A stretch of 9,178 bases of DNA, from positions 1-9,178 of the forward strand of contig CAIQSZ010000399.1 in NCBI GenBank assembly GCA_903874575.1. The letters are read 5' to 3'. This document shows positions 1 to 6,756 of this stretch, one piece after another. Position 1 is the first letter of the stretch; every line of letters starts with the position of its first letter. A program made the translations under genes and the position numbers. The stretch is from an uncultured Elusimicrobia bacterium (GTDB lineage: Bacteria > Elusimicrobiota > Elusimicrobia > UBA1565 > UBA9628). Under the pieces are notes generated by a model, which was given only the letters and a program-made list of their open reading frames with translations, ran no database searches and was not told where the DNA came from.

Positions 1-33
1 CCCCCCGAACCGCTAGGCCCGGAGGCCGGAGGG

Positions 34-1038
34 TCACGGATCGAAAGGCCTGGTCGCCCGTATCCACTGGGCGAGGCGCTCCATTCCCTCCTCAATGCCC
101 ACCCGGGGGCTCCAGGCCAGATCGCGTCGGGCCGCCGCGATGTCGAACCAGTGCGCGGTGGTGAGTTGGCGGACGAGAAAGCCCGTGAGCGGCGGCTCGC
201 CGGCAAGGCCCAGCAGACCCCAGGAGGCCTCGCAGATCCTCGCGGCGGCCAGGGCCAGGCCGACGGGCACCGACCTGCGCACCGGGGGCAGGCCCGCGGC
301 GGCCAGCATGCGGTCCACGATCTCCCATACGGGACGAGGATCGCCCGCCGAGAGGAAATACGCGTTGCCGGCGAGCTCCGACAGCGGCGAAAGCTGGACG
401 GCGGCCAGGATATGCGCCTCGACGGCGTCGTCGATGTAGATGGTGTCGACGCGCTTGCTGTGCGCGCCGATGCGGAACAGCCGCCCGGAACGGGCCTTGG
501 CCACCATGCGCGGCAGGAGGTGCCGGTCGCCGGGCCCCCAGACCAGATGCGGGCGCAGGGATACGGTGGCCAGCTTGTCGTGGTTGGAGGCCAGCACCAT
601 CGCCTCGGACTCGGCCTTCGTGCGCGAGTAGTGGGAGTCGAACGTCCGCGGATACGGAGCGGACTCGTTCCAGCCCTCCACGTCGGTCCCGTCGAAGACC
701 ACGCTGGGCGAACCGGTGAACACGAGCTTGCGCACGCCGTGCTCCGCGCAGGCGCGCAGGACGTTCTTGGTCCCGGTCACGTTGGCGGCGAAATAGTCCC
801 GGTACCTCCCCCACAGCCCGACCTTCGCGGCCGCGTGGAACACGACGTCGCGGTCCTCGCACGCCGCCCCGACCGCGGACGCGTCGCCCAGGTCCCCGCG
901 GACGCAGTCGATGCCGACCGCCTCCAGTTCCGGATAAGAGCCGCGCCCGAAGACGCGCACCTCGTCGCCGCGTTCGCGCAGCCGGCGCGCGAGCGCCGAC
1001 CCGAGAAACCCGCCGCCGCCGGTGACGAGCGCGCGCAT
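34..1038 (-). CDS. oleD: OleD, NAD(P)H-dependent 2-alkyl-3-ketoalkanoate reductase
   Basis: OleD reduces the OleA product to the 2-alkyl-3-hydroxyalkanoic acid used by OleC. It is an extended short-chain dehydrogenase of the 3-beta-hydroxysteroid dehydrogenase/epimerase type, 334 residues long. The dinucleotide loop TGGGGFLG (6-13), Ser110 in FTGSPSVVFDG and the catalytic Y137-SRT-K141 are all present. The start is the ATG at 1038, whose A is the last base of the oleC stop (TGATG). The open frame continues to 1128, but those 30 residues overlap the oleC 3' end and precede the beta strand that begins the Rossmann fold. Only a weak GGAG lies 11 bases upstream, so translation probably depends on coupling to oleC. 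The 33 bases after the stop show a CCTCCGG tandem pair but no convincing terminator, so the operon may go on beyond the window. Confidence 0.9.
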   Translation of the reverse strand: MRALVTGGGGFLGSALARRLRERGDEVRVFGRGSYPELEAVGIDCVRGDLGDASAVGAACEDRDVVFHAAAKVGLWGRYRDYFAANVTGTKNVLRACAEHGVRKLVFTGSPSVVFDGTDVEGWNESAPYPRTFDSHYSRTKAESEAMVLASNHDKLATVSLRPHLVWGPGDRHLLPRMVAKARSGRLFRIGAHSKRVDTIYIDDAVEAHILAAVQLSPLSELAGNAYFLSAGDPRPVWEIVDRMLAAAGLPPVRRSVPVGLALAAARICEASWGLLGLAGEPPLTGFLVRQLTTAHWFDIAAARRDLAWSPRVGIEEGMERLAQWIRATRPFDP

Positions 1039-2639
1039 CAGCGCCCGCGCTCCGCGGCCCAGACGGCGAGCTTTTCCCGGAAGATCTTCGCATTGTGGCG
1101 GATGTCCACCGGAAACGACGGATGACATAGGAATTTCCGGATATCCCTCGTCAGCTCATGCCGCCTGGCGATTTCGGACAGCTCCTCCTCGAGCCGGATC
1201 GTATTCGTGCCCGGCTCCGGCTCCACGCATAAAACCGGCTCGCCGCGAACGCCGACCAGCGCCGTCCGCCTCACGGCCGGATGGGCGTTGAACACGCCTT
1301 CCACGCAAACGGTGTAGAGTTCGCCGCCGGCCGTCTTCACCCGATGGGCCTTGCGCCCGCAGAACCAGAGCCGCCCTTGTTCGTCGAAGTAGCCGAGGTC
1401 GCCCATGCGATGCCTCACGCGGGCGCCGTCCCGGATCTTCGCCGCCGCGGTGTCCTGCGGCCGGCGGAAATACTCCCGCGTGACGACGTCGCCCTTCACG
1501 ACGATCTCCCCGACGACGCCGCGCTTCTCGGGCGCCGCGTCGTCCCAATCAGGGATGGCCGCGTCCGTGATGCGGATCACCGAGACCTGCACGCCGGCCA
1601 CGGGCCGCCCTACGCAGACGCCCTTGCCGGCCTCGGTCATGGCGCCGGTCTCGCTTAAAACCTCCCGCGAGCCCATCAGCGCCACCGGCAGGGCTTCCGT
1701 CGCGCCGTAAGGCGTGTATATCTGCACCCCGGGGTTCAGCATCTTCGAGAAGCGCGCCAGGGCCTTCGCCGGCACCGGCGCGCCCGCCGACATCACGCGC
1801 TGAAGGTCCGGCAAGGCCACCCCGTGGCGCTCGCCGTAGCGGCCCACGCGGTCGATCAGCGCGGGCGAGCCGAACAACTGCCGGGCGCGATGCTTCTGCA
1901 AAACGCCGAGGATCTCCGCCGGGTCCGCGGCGCCGGGACGGGTGAAGTCCATGTCGGGAATCACGGCGGTCATGCCCAGCGCGACGTCGAAGAGCGCGAA
2001 CAGCGGGAAGGTCGCGACCGAGACTTCGCCCTCCTTGACGTCGAACATGGAGCGCAGCAAATCCACTTGCGCGGAAAACACGCCGTGGGTATACACGACG
2101 CCCTTCGGGACGCCGGTGCTTCCGGAGGTAAACAGGACGGCGGCGGCCGCGTCTGGGCTCGCTTGGAAGACGTCGAAACTCGCGCGCGCGCCGGCGTCGC
2201 GCAGCGCGCGAACGTCCAGCATCCCCGGGACGCGCCCGTCGGCGACCACGCGCAGGTGCGCCGTCGGCGCCCAGCGTCCGAGCAAGCGGCCCAAATGCGC
2301 CTTGGGCGAGCCGATGAACGCGGCGGGCGCGGCCTCTTCCAGGCAGCGGCCCATGCTTGAAAATCCGATCCCCGGATCGATGAGCACGGGCACCACGCCC
2401 GCCCGGAACAGCGCGAAGGTGACCGCGAAGAAGTCCCGGCCGGGCGGGATCAACACGGCGGCGCGCTCGCCGGGACGCAGGCCGCAGCGCCGCACGCCCG
2501 CGGCCAGACGCTCCACGTCGCGCGCCAAATCCGCGAAAGACGCGGTCTCATCGCCGCGGATCAACGCCGGCGCCGCGCCCAGGCGGGACGCGATTTTCAG
2601 GAACCGGCTCGCGACGTCGGCTCGGGAAGCGGAGGTCAC
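1038..2639 (-). CDS. oleC: OleC, ATP-dependent beta-lactone synthetase
   Basis: OleC belongs to the AMP-forming acyl-CoA synthetase superfamily. In the olefin pathway it activates the 2-alkyl-3-hydroxyalkanoic acid with ATP and closes it to a beta-lactone with release of AMP and pyrophosphate. In 533 residues it shows the phosphate-binding loop FTSGSTGVPKG (170-180), the adenine-binding YTPYGATE (308-315), the ribose-binding GDLGYFD (413-419) followed by GRKAHRVK (428-435), and the C-terminal catalytic Lys518 in HNAKIF. The start is a GTG at 2639 that overlaps the oleB stop (GTGA), with GAAGGG six bases before it. The longer open frame that reaches 3182 runs through oleB out of frame and gives an Arg/Ala-rich, domain-free extension, so I reject it. 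The stop shares one base with the oleD start. A general fatty acyl-CoA ligase is the alternative, but the gene context makes OleC much more likely. Confidence 0.92.
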   Translation of the reverse strand: MTSASRADVASRFLKIASRLGAAPALIRGDETASFADLARDVERLAAGVRRCGLRPGERAAVLIPPGRDFFAVTFALFRAGVVPVLIDPGIGFSSMGRCLEEAAPAAFIGSPKAHLGRLLGRWAPTAHLRVVADGRVPGMLDVRALRDAGARASFDVFQASPDAAAAVLFTSGSTGVPKGVVYTHGVFSAQVDLLRSMFDVKEGEVSVATFPLFALFDVALGMTAVIPDMDFTRPGAADPAEILGVLQKHRARQLFGSPALIDRVGRYGERHGVALPDLQRVMSAGAPVPAKALARFSKMLNPGVQIYTPYGATEALPVALMGSREVLSETGAMTEAGKGVCVGRPVAGVQVSVIRITDAAIPDWDDAAPEKRGVVGEIVVKGDVVTREYFRRPQDTAAAKIRDGARVRHRMGDLGYFDEQGRLWFCGRKAHRVKTAGGELYTVCVEGVFNAHPAVRRTALVGVRGEPVLCVEPEPGTNTIRLEEELSEIARRHELTRDIRKFLCHPSFPVDIRHNAKIFREKLAVWAAERGR

Positions 2640-3535
2640 GAGACGCCCTTCAGGGGGTGGCGCGCCAGGAAGTCGGCGATCAGGGGCACGACCTCGGGCG
2701 CGTCGTCCAAAAGATAGTGGCCGCAGTCGTCGAAGGTCTTCACCTCGGCTCGTGGAAAGCGGGCCCTCCAGCCGTCCAGGAAACGCCGGTCGAACACCCA
2801 GTCTTTCATGCCCCACGGCAGGAACATGGGCGTCGCACTCAGGGCGTGAAGATTTTCCTCGATAAAGACGACTTCCTCCCACGCCGGGTCCATCCGGGAC
2901 AGCGGGATGTCCTGCACGAAGCGGAGCGTGGCGATGCGCTCGCGCCAGCCGCGGTACGGCGCGGTGTAGGCGGCGCGCAGGGCCTTCGACAGCGGGCGCT
3001 TGCGGGCGCACGTACGCGCGGCCACCCGCGCGAAGGCGTTGCCGCCGCGGATGAGAAACGCGCCCAGCGGAGTGCGCGATAAGATCAACGGCCACGGCAG
3101 CGTCTTTTCGGCGGGCAGCCGGAAGCAGGAGGTGTTGAGGGCGACGACGCGCGCGACGCGCTGCGGATGGCGCACGGCCCAACCCATGCCGATCATGCCG
3201 CCCCAGTCGTGAACGACGAGGGTGACCGGGCCCGTCGGCGCGAGCTGCTCCAGCAGCTCCTCCAAATCGTCGACGCGGCGCTTCAGCGTGTAGCGGTAAT
3301 GCCCGTCGTCGGGCTTATCGGACAGGCCCATGCCGATGTGATCGGGCACGATGCAGCGGTACCGGCCGCGCAGCGCCTTCACGGCCTCGCGGAAGTAGAA
3401 CGACCACGTCGGGTTGCCGTGGACCATGACCACGGTCTCCCCCCGGCCCTCGTCGAGACAGTGCATCCGGTGGCCGCCGACGTCGAGCACTCGGCCCACG
3501 AACGGATAGTACGGCGCCCAGGGCGAGGGGCTCAC
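2636..3535 (-). CDS. oleB: OleB, beta-lactone decarboxylase (haloalkane dehalogenase-like hydrolase)
   Basis: OleB carries out the last step: it decarboxylates the cis-beta-lactone made by OleC to give a cis-olefin and CO2. The 299-residue alpha/beta hydrolase resembles haloalkane dehalogenases. Visible are the HGNPTW oxyanion segment (39-44), nucleophile Asp110 in VVHDWGG with Trp111 behind it, a probable acid Asp245 in WGMKDW, and His273 in DCGHYLLDD. Length is normal for the family, and it is a stand-alone protein, not the OleBC fusion found in some actinobacteria. I chose the GTG at 3535 because it overlaps the oleA stop by four bases (GTGA). A GTG one codon earlier (3538) is possible; GGGTGG and GGGAG lie just upstream. 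The open frame continues upstream inside oleA, but that part reads as out-of-frame oleA. In characterised systems OleB, OleC and OleD form a large complex, which fits their coupled translation here. Confidence 0.9.
   Translation of the reverse strand: MSPSPWAPYYPFVGRVLDVGGHRMHCLDEGRGETVVMVHGNPTWSFYFREAVKALRGRYRCIVPDHIGMGLSDKPDDGHYRYTLKRRVDDLEELLEQLAPTGPVTLVVHDWGGMIGMGWAVRHPQRVARVVALNTSCFRLPAEKTLPWPLILSRTPLGAFLIRGGNAFARVAARTCARKRPLSKALRAAYTAPYRGWRERIATLRFVQDIPLSRMDPAWEEVVFIEENLHALSATPMFLPWGMKDWVFDRRFLDGWRARFPRAEVKTFDDCGHYLLDDAPEVVPLIADFLARHPLKGVS
2646..2651 (-). promoter_or_regulatory. Ribosome binding site of oleC
   Basis: GAAGGG on the minus strand lies six bases before the GTG at 2639 and within the last oleB codons. 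It supports the 533-residue form of OleC. Confidence 0.6.
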
Positions 3536-4545
3536 CACTCCCACCCGAGCATCATGCAGTTGAGCCCCGAGCCTATGCCCAGGAAGCCGACCTTGTCGCC
3601 TTGTTCCAAGAAGCCTCTCTCGTCGGCCAGCGCCGCCGTCAGCGGCAGGCTGACCGTCCCGATGTTTCCCAAGTATTCGTAGGTCGCGAAATCCTTCTCG
3701 ACGGGCACGCCGAACGCGCCCAGCACCGCCGCGCGGTGCGGCCCGCCCACCTGATGGCAGATCGTCTTGTCGATCGTTTCGCCGCTCCAGCCCGTCTCGG
3801 CGGCGAACTTCTTCCAGGTGGCGCGCGCCAGCTCCACGCCGTGCTTGAGCACCGCGGCCGCGTCGGTGCGCATGAAGTCCCGGTCCCAGCGGCATAGGTC
3901 AAAGTGCTCCGCGGCCGCCTGCGCGACGCCTCCGAGCAGCTTCGGACCCCTCGCGCCGAACGAACCGTCGGTGAGCAGGACGGCGACCGCGCCCGAGCCC
4001 CCCGTCAGCGTCGCGATGGACGGCTTGAAGCGATCCATGGTCGGCGTCCCGAGCATCGACTCGATCATCGCATCGTTGATCTCGCGCGCCGACTCGCACG
4101 AGACGATCAAGCCGGCCCTGATCTGGCCCAACTCGATGCGGTTGGCGACGTCGACGACGCCCGACAGCACGCCCAGGCACGCGTTGCCGACGTCGTGGAC
4201 CGCGCAGTCGCGGCCCGCGCCCAGCGCCGCCGCCACCGCGCAGGCCGTCGCCGGCTCGGAGCCTTCGCGGCACACGCCCGCGTAGACCAGCGCGCCCAGC
4301 GCGGAGACGGGCAGGCCCGCCTTCTCGAGCGCCTTGGCGCCCGCGCGCGCCGCGCCGTCGCTCAGCTTGAAGCCCGGCGCCCACCAGCGCCGCTCGCGTA
4401 TGCCCGTGAGCGCCTCCAGCTGTCCCGGCGGCAGATGCAGCGCCTCGTACACCGGAGCGATGCGCTTCTCCAGCTCCGCCGACGAGACGACGATCGGCGC
4501 GAGCTCATAGGAATTAGCCTGGAGAAACACCCTCGAGTATTTCAC
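3532..4545 (-). CDS. oleA: OleA, acyl-condensing thiolase-fold enzyme of olefin biosynthesis
   Basis: OleA joins two fatty acyl thioesters head to head by a non-decarboxylative Claisen condensation, giving a 2-alkyl-3-ketoalkanoic acid, the first step of long-chain olefin synthesis in the cytosol. The 337-residue thiolase-fold protein keeps the full active site: Cys123 in NACLG, His264 in CHQVGG and Asn294 in YLGNIGT. Glu97 in SEPAT sits 26 residues before the Cys, the same spacing as the cross-subunit Glu117 and Cys143 of Xanthomonas campestris OleA; this residue separates OleA from ordinary FabH-type synthases. The start is a GTG at 4545 that overlaps the endonuclease stop (GTGA), with GGGAG six bases upstream. 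The oleB start overlaps its stop. High GC matches the other ole genes and pfaC. The adjacent PUFA synthase suggests polyunsaturated acyl substrates, but the sequence alone does not prove this. Confidence 0.92.
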   Translation of the reverse strand: MKYSRVFLQANSYELAPIVVSSAELEKRIAPVYEALHLPPGQLEALTGIRERRWWAPGFKLSDGAARAGAKALEKAGLPVSALGALVYAGVCREGSEPATACAVAAALGAGRDCAVHDVGNACLGVLSGVVDVANRIELGQIRAGLIVSCESAREINDAMIESMLGTPTMDRFKPSIATLTGGSGAVAVLLTDGSFGARGPKLLGGVAQAAAEHFDLCRWDRDFMRTDAAAVLKHGVELARATWKKFAAETGWSGETIDKTICHQVGGPHRAAVLGAFGVPVEKDFATYEYLGNIGTVSLPLTAALADERGFLEQGDKVGFLGIGSGLNCMMLGWEW

Positions 4546-5351
4546 GCAACGCTCCCGTCCATCGTGCGTACGGCGTACTGTCGGATATCCTCGGAAGACA
4601 ATAGGTCGGCCGGCACAAGCAAGTAGTGGCGCTCGCTCGACAACGCAACGCCCTTCGGCGTACGCTCGAATTCCATAAGAGCGATCACCTCGTCGCTCAT
4701 AAATTGCGCCGCGACAGGCTTCGGGATCAGACCGGGGAATTTACTCTCGCAAAGCCTCATATCCTGCTCAATCTGGACCATGCTGAGCTTGTCTTTCCCG
4801 CCTTTCGCCTGAACAGGAATCACGTAGTGGGCCCCGCGTTTATCGATACCGACGTAGATTTCGTCCGTCTCGACCTGACCCATTCCGGGAACTGTTGTCC
4901 GCAGATGATTCTGCAACGAATAGCAGGCAATTCCTAAGAAAACGTCGACAAGACGGTTATACCGGAGTTTAGCCAAGAGTGCCTGTTCATCATCCATCCT
5001 GTATTTGCCGATAATACTCGGCGTCGCATCAGGGATCTTAGTCACGGTCATTTCCGAGCGCGGTTCAATATTCGTATTCTCGCAGGCCACGAAAAGATAC
5101 TGTCCACGACCATTCAACTTAATCTGCCATTCCTTCCCTGACGGTGCGCGCTTGAGGATCGATTCAGGGAACTTCGCCCTAAAGCGAAAACTGGAAATAA
5201 TATCCCCTAGATTCGCAGGTAAATCAATGCGTAATTTTTTCGCCGCGGTCTTAAGTTCCTCGCGCTTAAATTCAAAGGAGGAAACGCCCGCTTCGTAGTG
5301 CGCGTTAAAAACGGTCTCAATGATCTGCTTATATCGATTATCTTTGGTCAT
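4542..5351 (-). CDS. Putative restriction endonuclease with PD-(D/E)XK-like core
   Basis: This 269-residue protein is a probable type II restriction endonuclease paired with the methyltransferase upstream. The visible core is acidic E161/D163/E164 followed by a hydrophobic strand and V-Q181-A-K183-GG, then a helix with E195. This fits a PD-(D/E)XK fold in which Gln replaces the usual acidic residue before the Lys (QxK). Family knowledge says such cores bind Mg2+ and cut both DNA strands. The rest has no domain I can name. I chose the ATG at 5351 because it lies one base after the methyltransferase stop and is preceded by GGAAAGG with a 5-base gap. A TTG at 5369 would add six residues. The stop overlaps the oleA start (GTGA). 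Low GC matches the methyltransferase, so the two probably arrived together. The nuclease role is inferred from the motif and the neighbour; the specificity is unknown. Confidence 0.72.
   Translation of the reverse strand: MTKDNRYKQIIETVFNAHYEAGVSSFEFKREELKTAAKKLRIDLPANLGDIISSFRFRAKFPESILKRAPSGKEWQIKLNGRGQYLFVACENTNIEPRSEMTVTKIPDATPSIIGKYRMDDEQALLAKLRYNRLVDVFLGIACYSLQNHLRTTVPGMGQVETDEIYVGIDKRGAHYVIPVQAKGGKDKLSMVQIEQDMRLCESKFPGLIPKPVAAQFMSDEVIALMEFERTPKGVALSSERHYLLVPADLLSSEDIRQYAVRTMDGSVA
4552..4556 (-). promoter_or_regulatory. Ribosome binding site of oleA, inside the endonuclease 3' end
   Basis: GGGAG on the minus strand lies six bases before the oleA GTG and falls within the last codons of the endonuclease gene (Asp-Gly-Ser-Val-Ala-stop). 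It supports the GTG at 4545 as the oleA start and makes oleA translation dependent on, or re-initiating from, the endonuclease stop. Confidence 0.6.
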
Positions 5352-5352
5352 A

Positions 5353-6756
5353 TCATCCTTTCCATTCAAGAACGATAACTTCCTCGCGCAATTGCTGACG
5401 AGTCGCAGTAGAGAGCCTAGTCCTAAAGAGGTCCAAAGAAATAACTCTATAGCCCAACCGCTCCGCGATAAGAGCCAGCAATCGGCCCGTCTGGATAAGG
5501 ACTTGCAGGTATGAAGCCTGATCTCCGACTACGTAGGCAAGCTTTGCACCCGGGCGTAGCACAGCCCTCATGTCGGCAAGATGCTTCGCCATGCCGCCGA
5601 AATACAGCCTTGTAACCCGAGGATACATGCGTTCGAATCCACTGTCTTTGCCTAAATGAATCCTTTTGGCTTCAATTTGGTCCGCTATTGCATGGATTTC
5701 GGGCATGTTTGAAATCCACTCATCGTCGGTGTCGCCTCGATAGACGCTCCGGGTATTGGACCGAACGAACGTCTGCTTGATTCGTTTCAACTCCGCCTTC
5801 GAATCCATGAAGCCCAGCAGGACCCCTTCAAGACGGGTCGTGCGACTATAATCTTTCTCATTGGGATATGGAGGCGAAGTAATAACTGCGCTCACGGACT
5901 TTGGTTTCAGAATGTTCGCCAAAACCCGCGCGTCGGCATTATGAATCACACTTGGAGTATCCGGCAATTTGCCGAGAAGATCGACATCAGCTGAGATGCG
6001 CTCGACGTATCGCAACCAGGGCTCAAGAACGAGAGCATCTTCTTTAAGCTTGCCGACGCCGACCTCGGGACCGAACTGCAGATTACCGATATCGCCGACG
6101 ATTGCACGCGCCAAAGCAAGTCGCTCGAATTTCTGGCAGACACCGGGAGCCTTGCCGATCTCATCAATGAGAGTCAACGTTTTATGCAACGGCAATGGAC
6201 TGATTGAATTCTTGAGAATAAGCTTTTCGTGCTCTGCGGACAGGCGCTTCAGAGTGACCGTCTTGAGATTAGGGCGCTCGCCTTCGCGTATCCCTTCCGC
6301 CGCCAAACGCGCGCGCGTCTTGCTCGCGATTACCTGAGCATGTGCGATCAACTTTGCCCCCGACACGCTCCAATTCGTCTTAACCGACCCCGCGAAGTGC
6401 GCGACAGGATTCGCCTCGATGCCGATGCTTGGAATTCCCATCTTTTTCGCCTCGACCACGGTGGTTCCGGTGCCGCAGAAGGGATCGAGGATAACATCCT
6501 TGTCCGTGAGCCCGAACTTATCGATGTAGTGCCGGACCAACTGGGGCGGGTACGAGAGAACAAAGCGATACCAAGAGTGCGCCGCCGAATCTTCCGGCAA
6601 AAGCTTATTGACGCTGGCGTTGCTAAGCGCTCCCGAGGTATTCCTGATGACAAGAGGAATCTTGGCGACAAAAGAATTATCCATCCCCTTATTACGCTTT
6701 ACTCTGCGATTTTGTTCCTTGCAGGCTTGGCTTCGTTTTTTTCGATGGATTTTCAT
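5353..6756 (-). CDS. DNA methyltransferase of a type II-like restriction-modification system
   Basis: This is a predicted site-specific DNA amino-methyltransferase (N6-adenine or N4-cytosine) that uses S-adenosylmethionine and protects host DNA from the neighbouring nuclease. In 467 residues it shows motif I DPFCGTGTT (91-99), a following GIEANP motif II-like segment (112-117) and the catalytic TSPPY (293-297). About 195 residues separate motif I from the catalytic motif. That order (AdoMet site, long middle region as probable target-recognition part, catalytic site) resembles the alpha arrangement, although TSPPY is more often seen in other arrangements. The ATG at 6756 overlaps the pfaC stop as ATGA but has no visible Shine-Dalgarno. 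An alternative ATG at 6684 (Met25) would remove a Lys/Arg-rich leader; an AAGGGG touches that ATG directly, which is too close to be ideal. GC content is far below that of the flanking lipid genes, which suggests transfer. The target sequence cannot be read from the protein. Confidence 0.85.
   Translation of the reverse strand: MKIHRKKRSQACKEQNRRVKRNKGMDNSFVAKIPLVIRNTSGALSNASVNKLLPEDSAAHSWYRFVLSYPPQLVRHYIDKFGLTDKDVILDPFCGTGTTVVEAKKMGIPSIGIEANPVAHFAGSVKTNWSVSGAKLIAHAQVIASKTRARLAAEGIREGERPNLKTVTLKRLSAEHEKLILKNSISPLPLHKTLTLIDEIGKAPGVCQKFERLALARAIVGDIGNLQFGPEVGVGKLKEDALVLEPWLRYVERISADVDLLGKLPDTPSVIHNADARVLANILKPKSVSAVITSPPYPNEKDYSRTTRLEGVLLGFMDSKAELKRIKQTFVRSNTRSVYRGDTDDEWISNMPEIHAIADQIEAKRIHLGKDSGFERMYPRVTRLYFGGMAKHLADMRAVLRPGAKLAYVVGDQASYLQVLIQTGRLLALIAERLGYRVISLDLFRTRLSTATRQQLREEVIVLEWKG
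5357..5363 (-). promoter_or_regulatory. Ribosome binding site of the endonuclease gene
   Basis: On the minus strand GGAAAGG lies five bases before the ATG at 5351 and inside the last codons of the methyltransferase. It decides the ATG start over the upstream TTG at 5369. Confidence 0.65.

Larger units (their letters stand above)
4542..6756 (-). other. Putative horizontally acquired R-M module inside a lipid operon
   Basis: The methyltransferase and endonuclease form one block whose base composition differs sharply from both sides: hand counts give 24/60 GC at 5641-5700 and 25/60 at 5221-5280, against 45/60 at 3781-3840 (oleA) and 47/60 at 7201-7260 (pfaC). The change falls at the last few pfaC codons (about 6765) on one side and just upstream of the oleA start (about 4560) on the other. 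Both flanking genes are intact at the junction. No transposase, integrase, inverted repeat or convincing target duplication was seen, so the mode of insertion is unknown. Confidence 0.6.

Noticed and set aside
1..33. Possible terminator after oleD
   Set aside because: There is only a short GC-rich CCTCCGG tandem pair with stems of about four bases and no T tract.
1039..1128. Upstream extension of oleD by 30 residues
   Set aside because: It overlaps the oleC C-terminal coding part. The Rossmann fold begins at the ATG at 1038, which overlaps the oleC stop.
2640..3182. Upstream extension of the oleC frame to a 714-residue protein
   Set aside because: The added part overlaps oleB in another frame and is Arg/Ala/Pro-rich without a domain. 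The GTG at 2639 has a good ribosome binding site and a GTGA overlap.
3536..3895. Upstream extension of the oleB frame inside oleA
   Set aside because: The sequence is the oleA C-terminal region read out of frame. The family length fits a start at 3535.
4539..6755. Possible target-site duplication: ATTTCA at 4539-4544 and ATTTTCA at 6749-6755
   Set aside because: The match is only six to seven bases, imperfect, and each copy is explained by a TGAAA-type start codon context.
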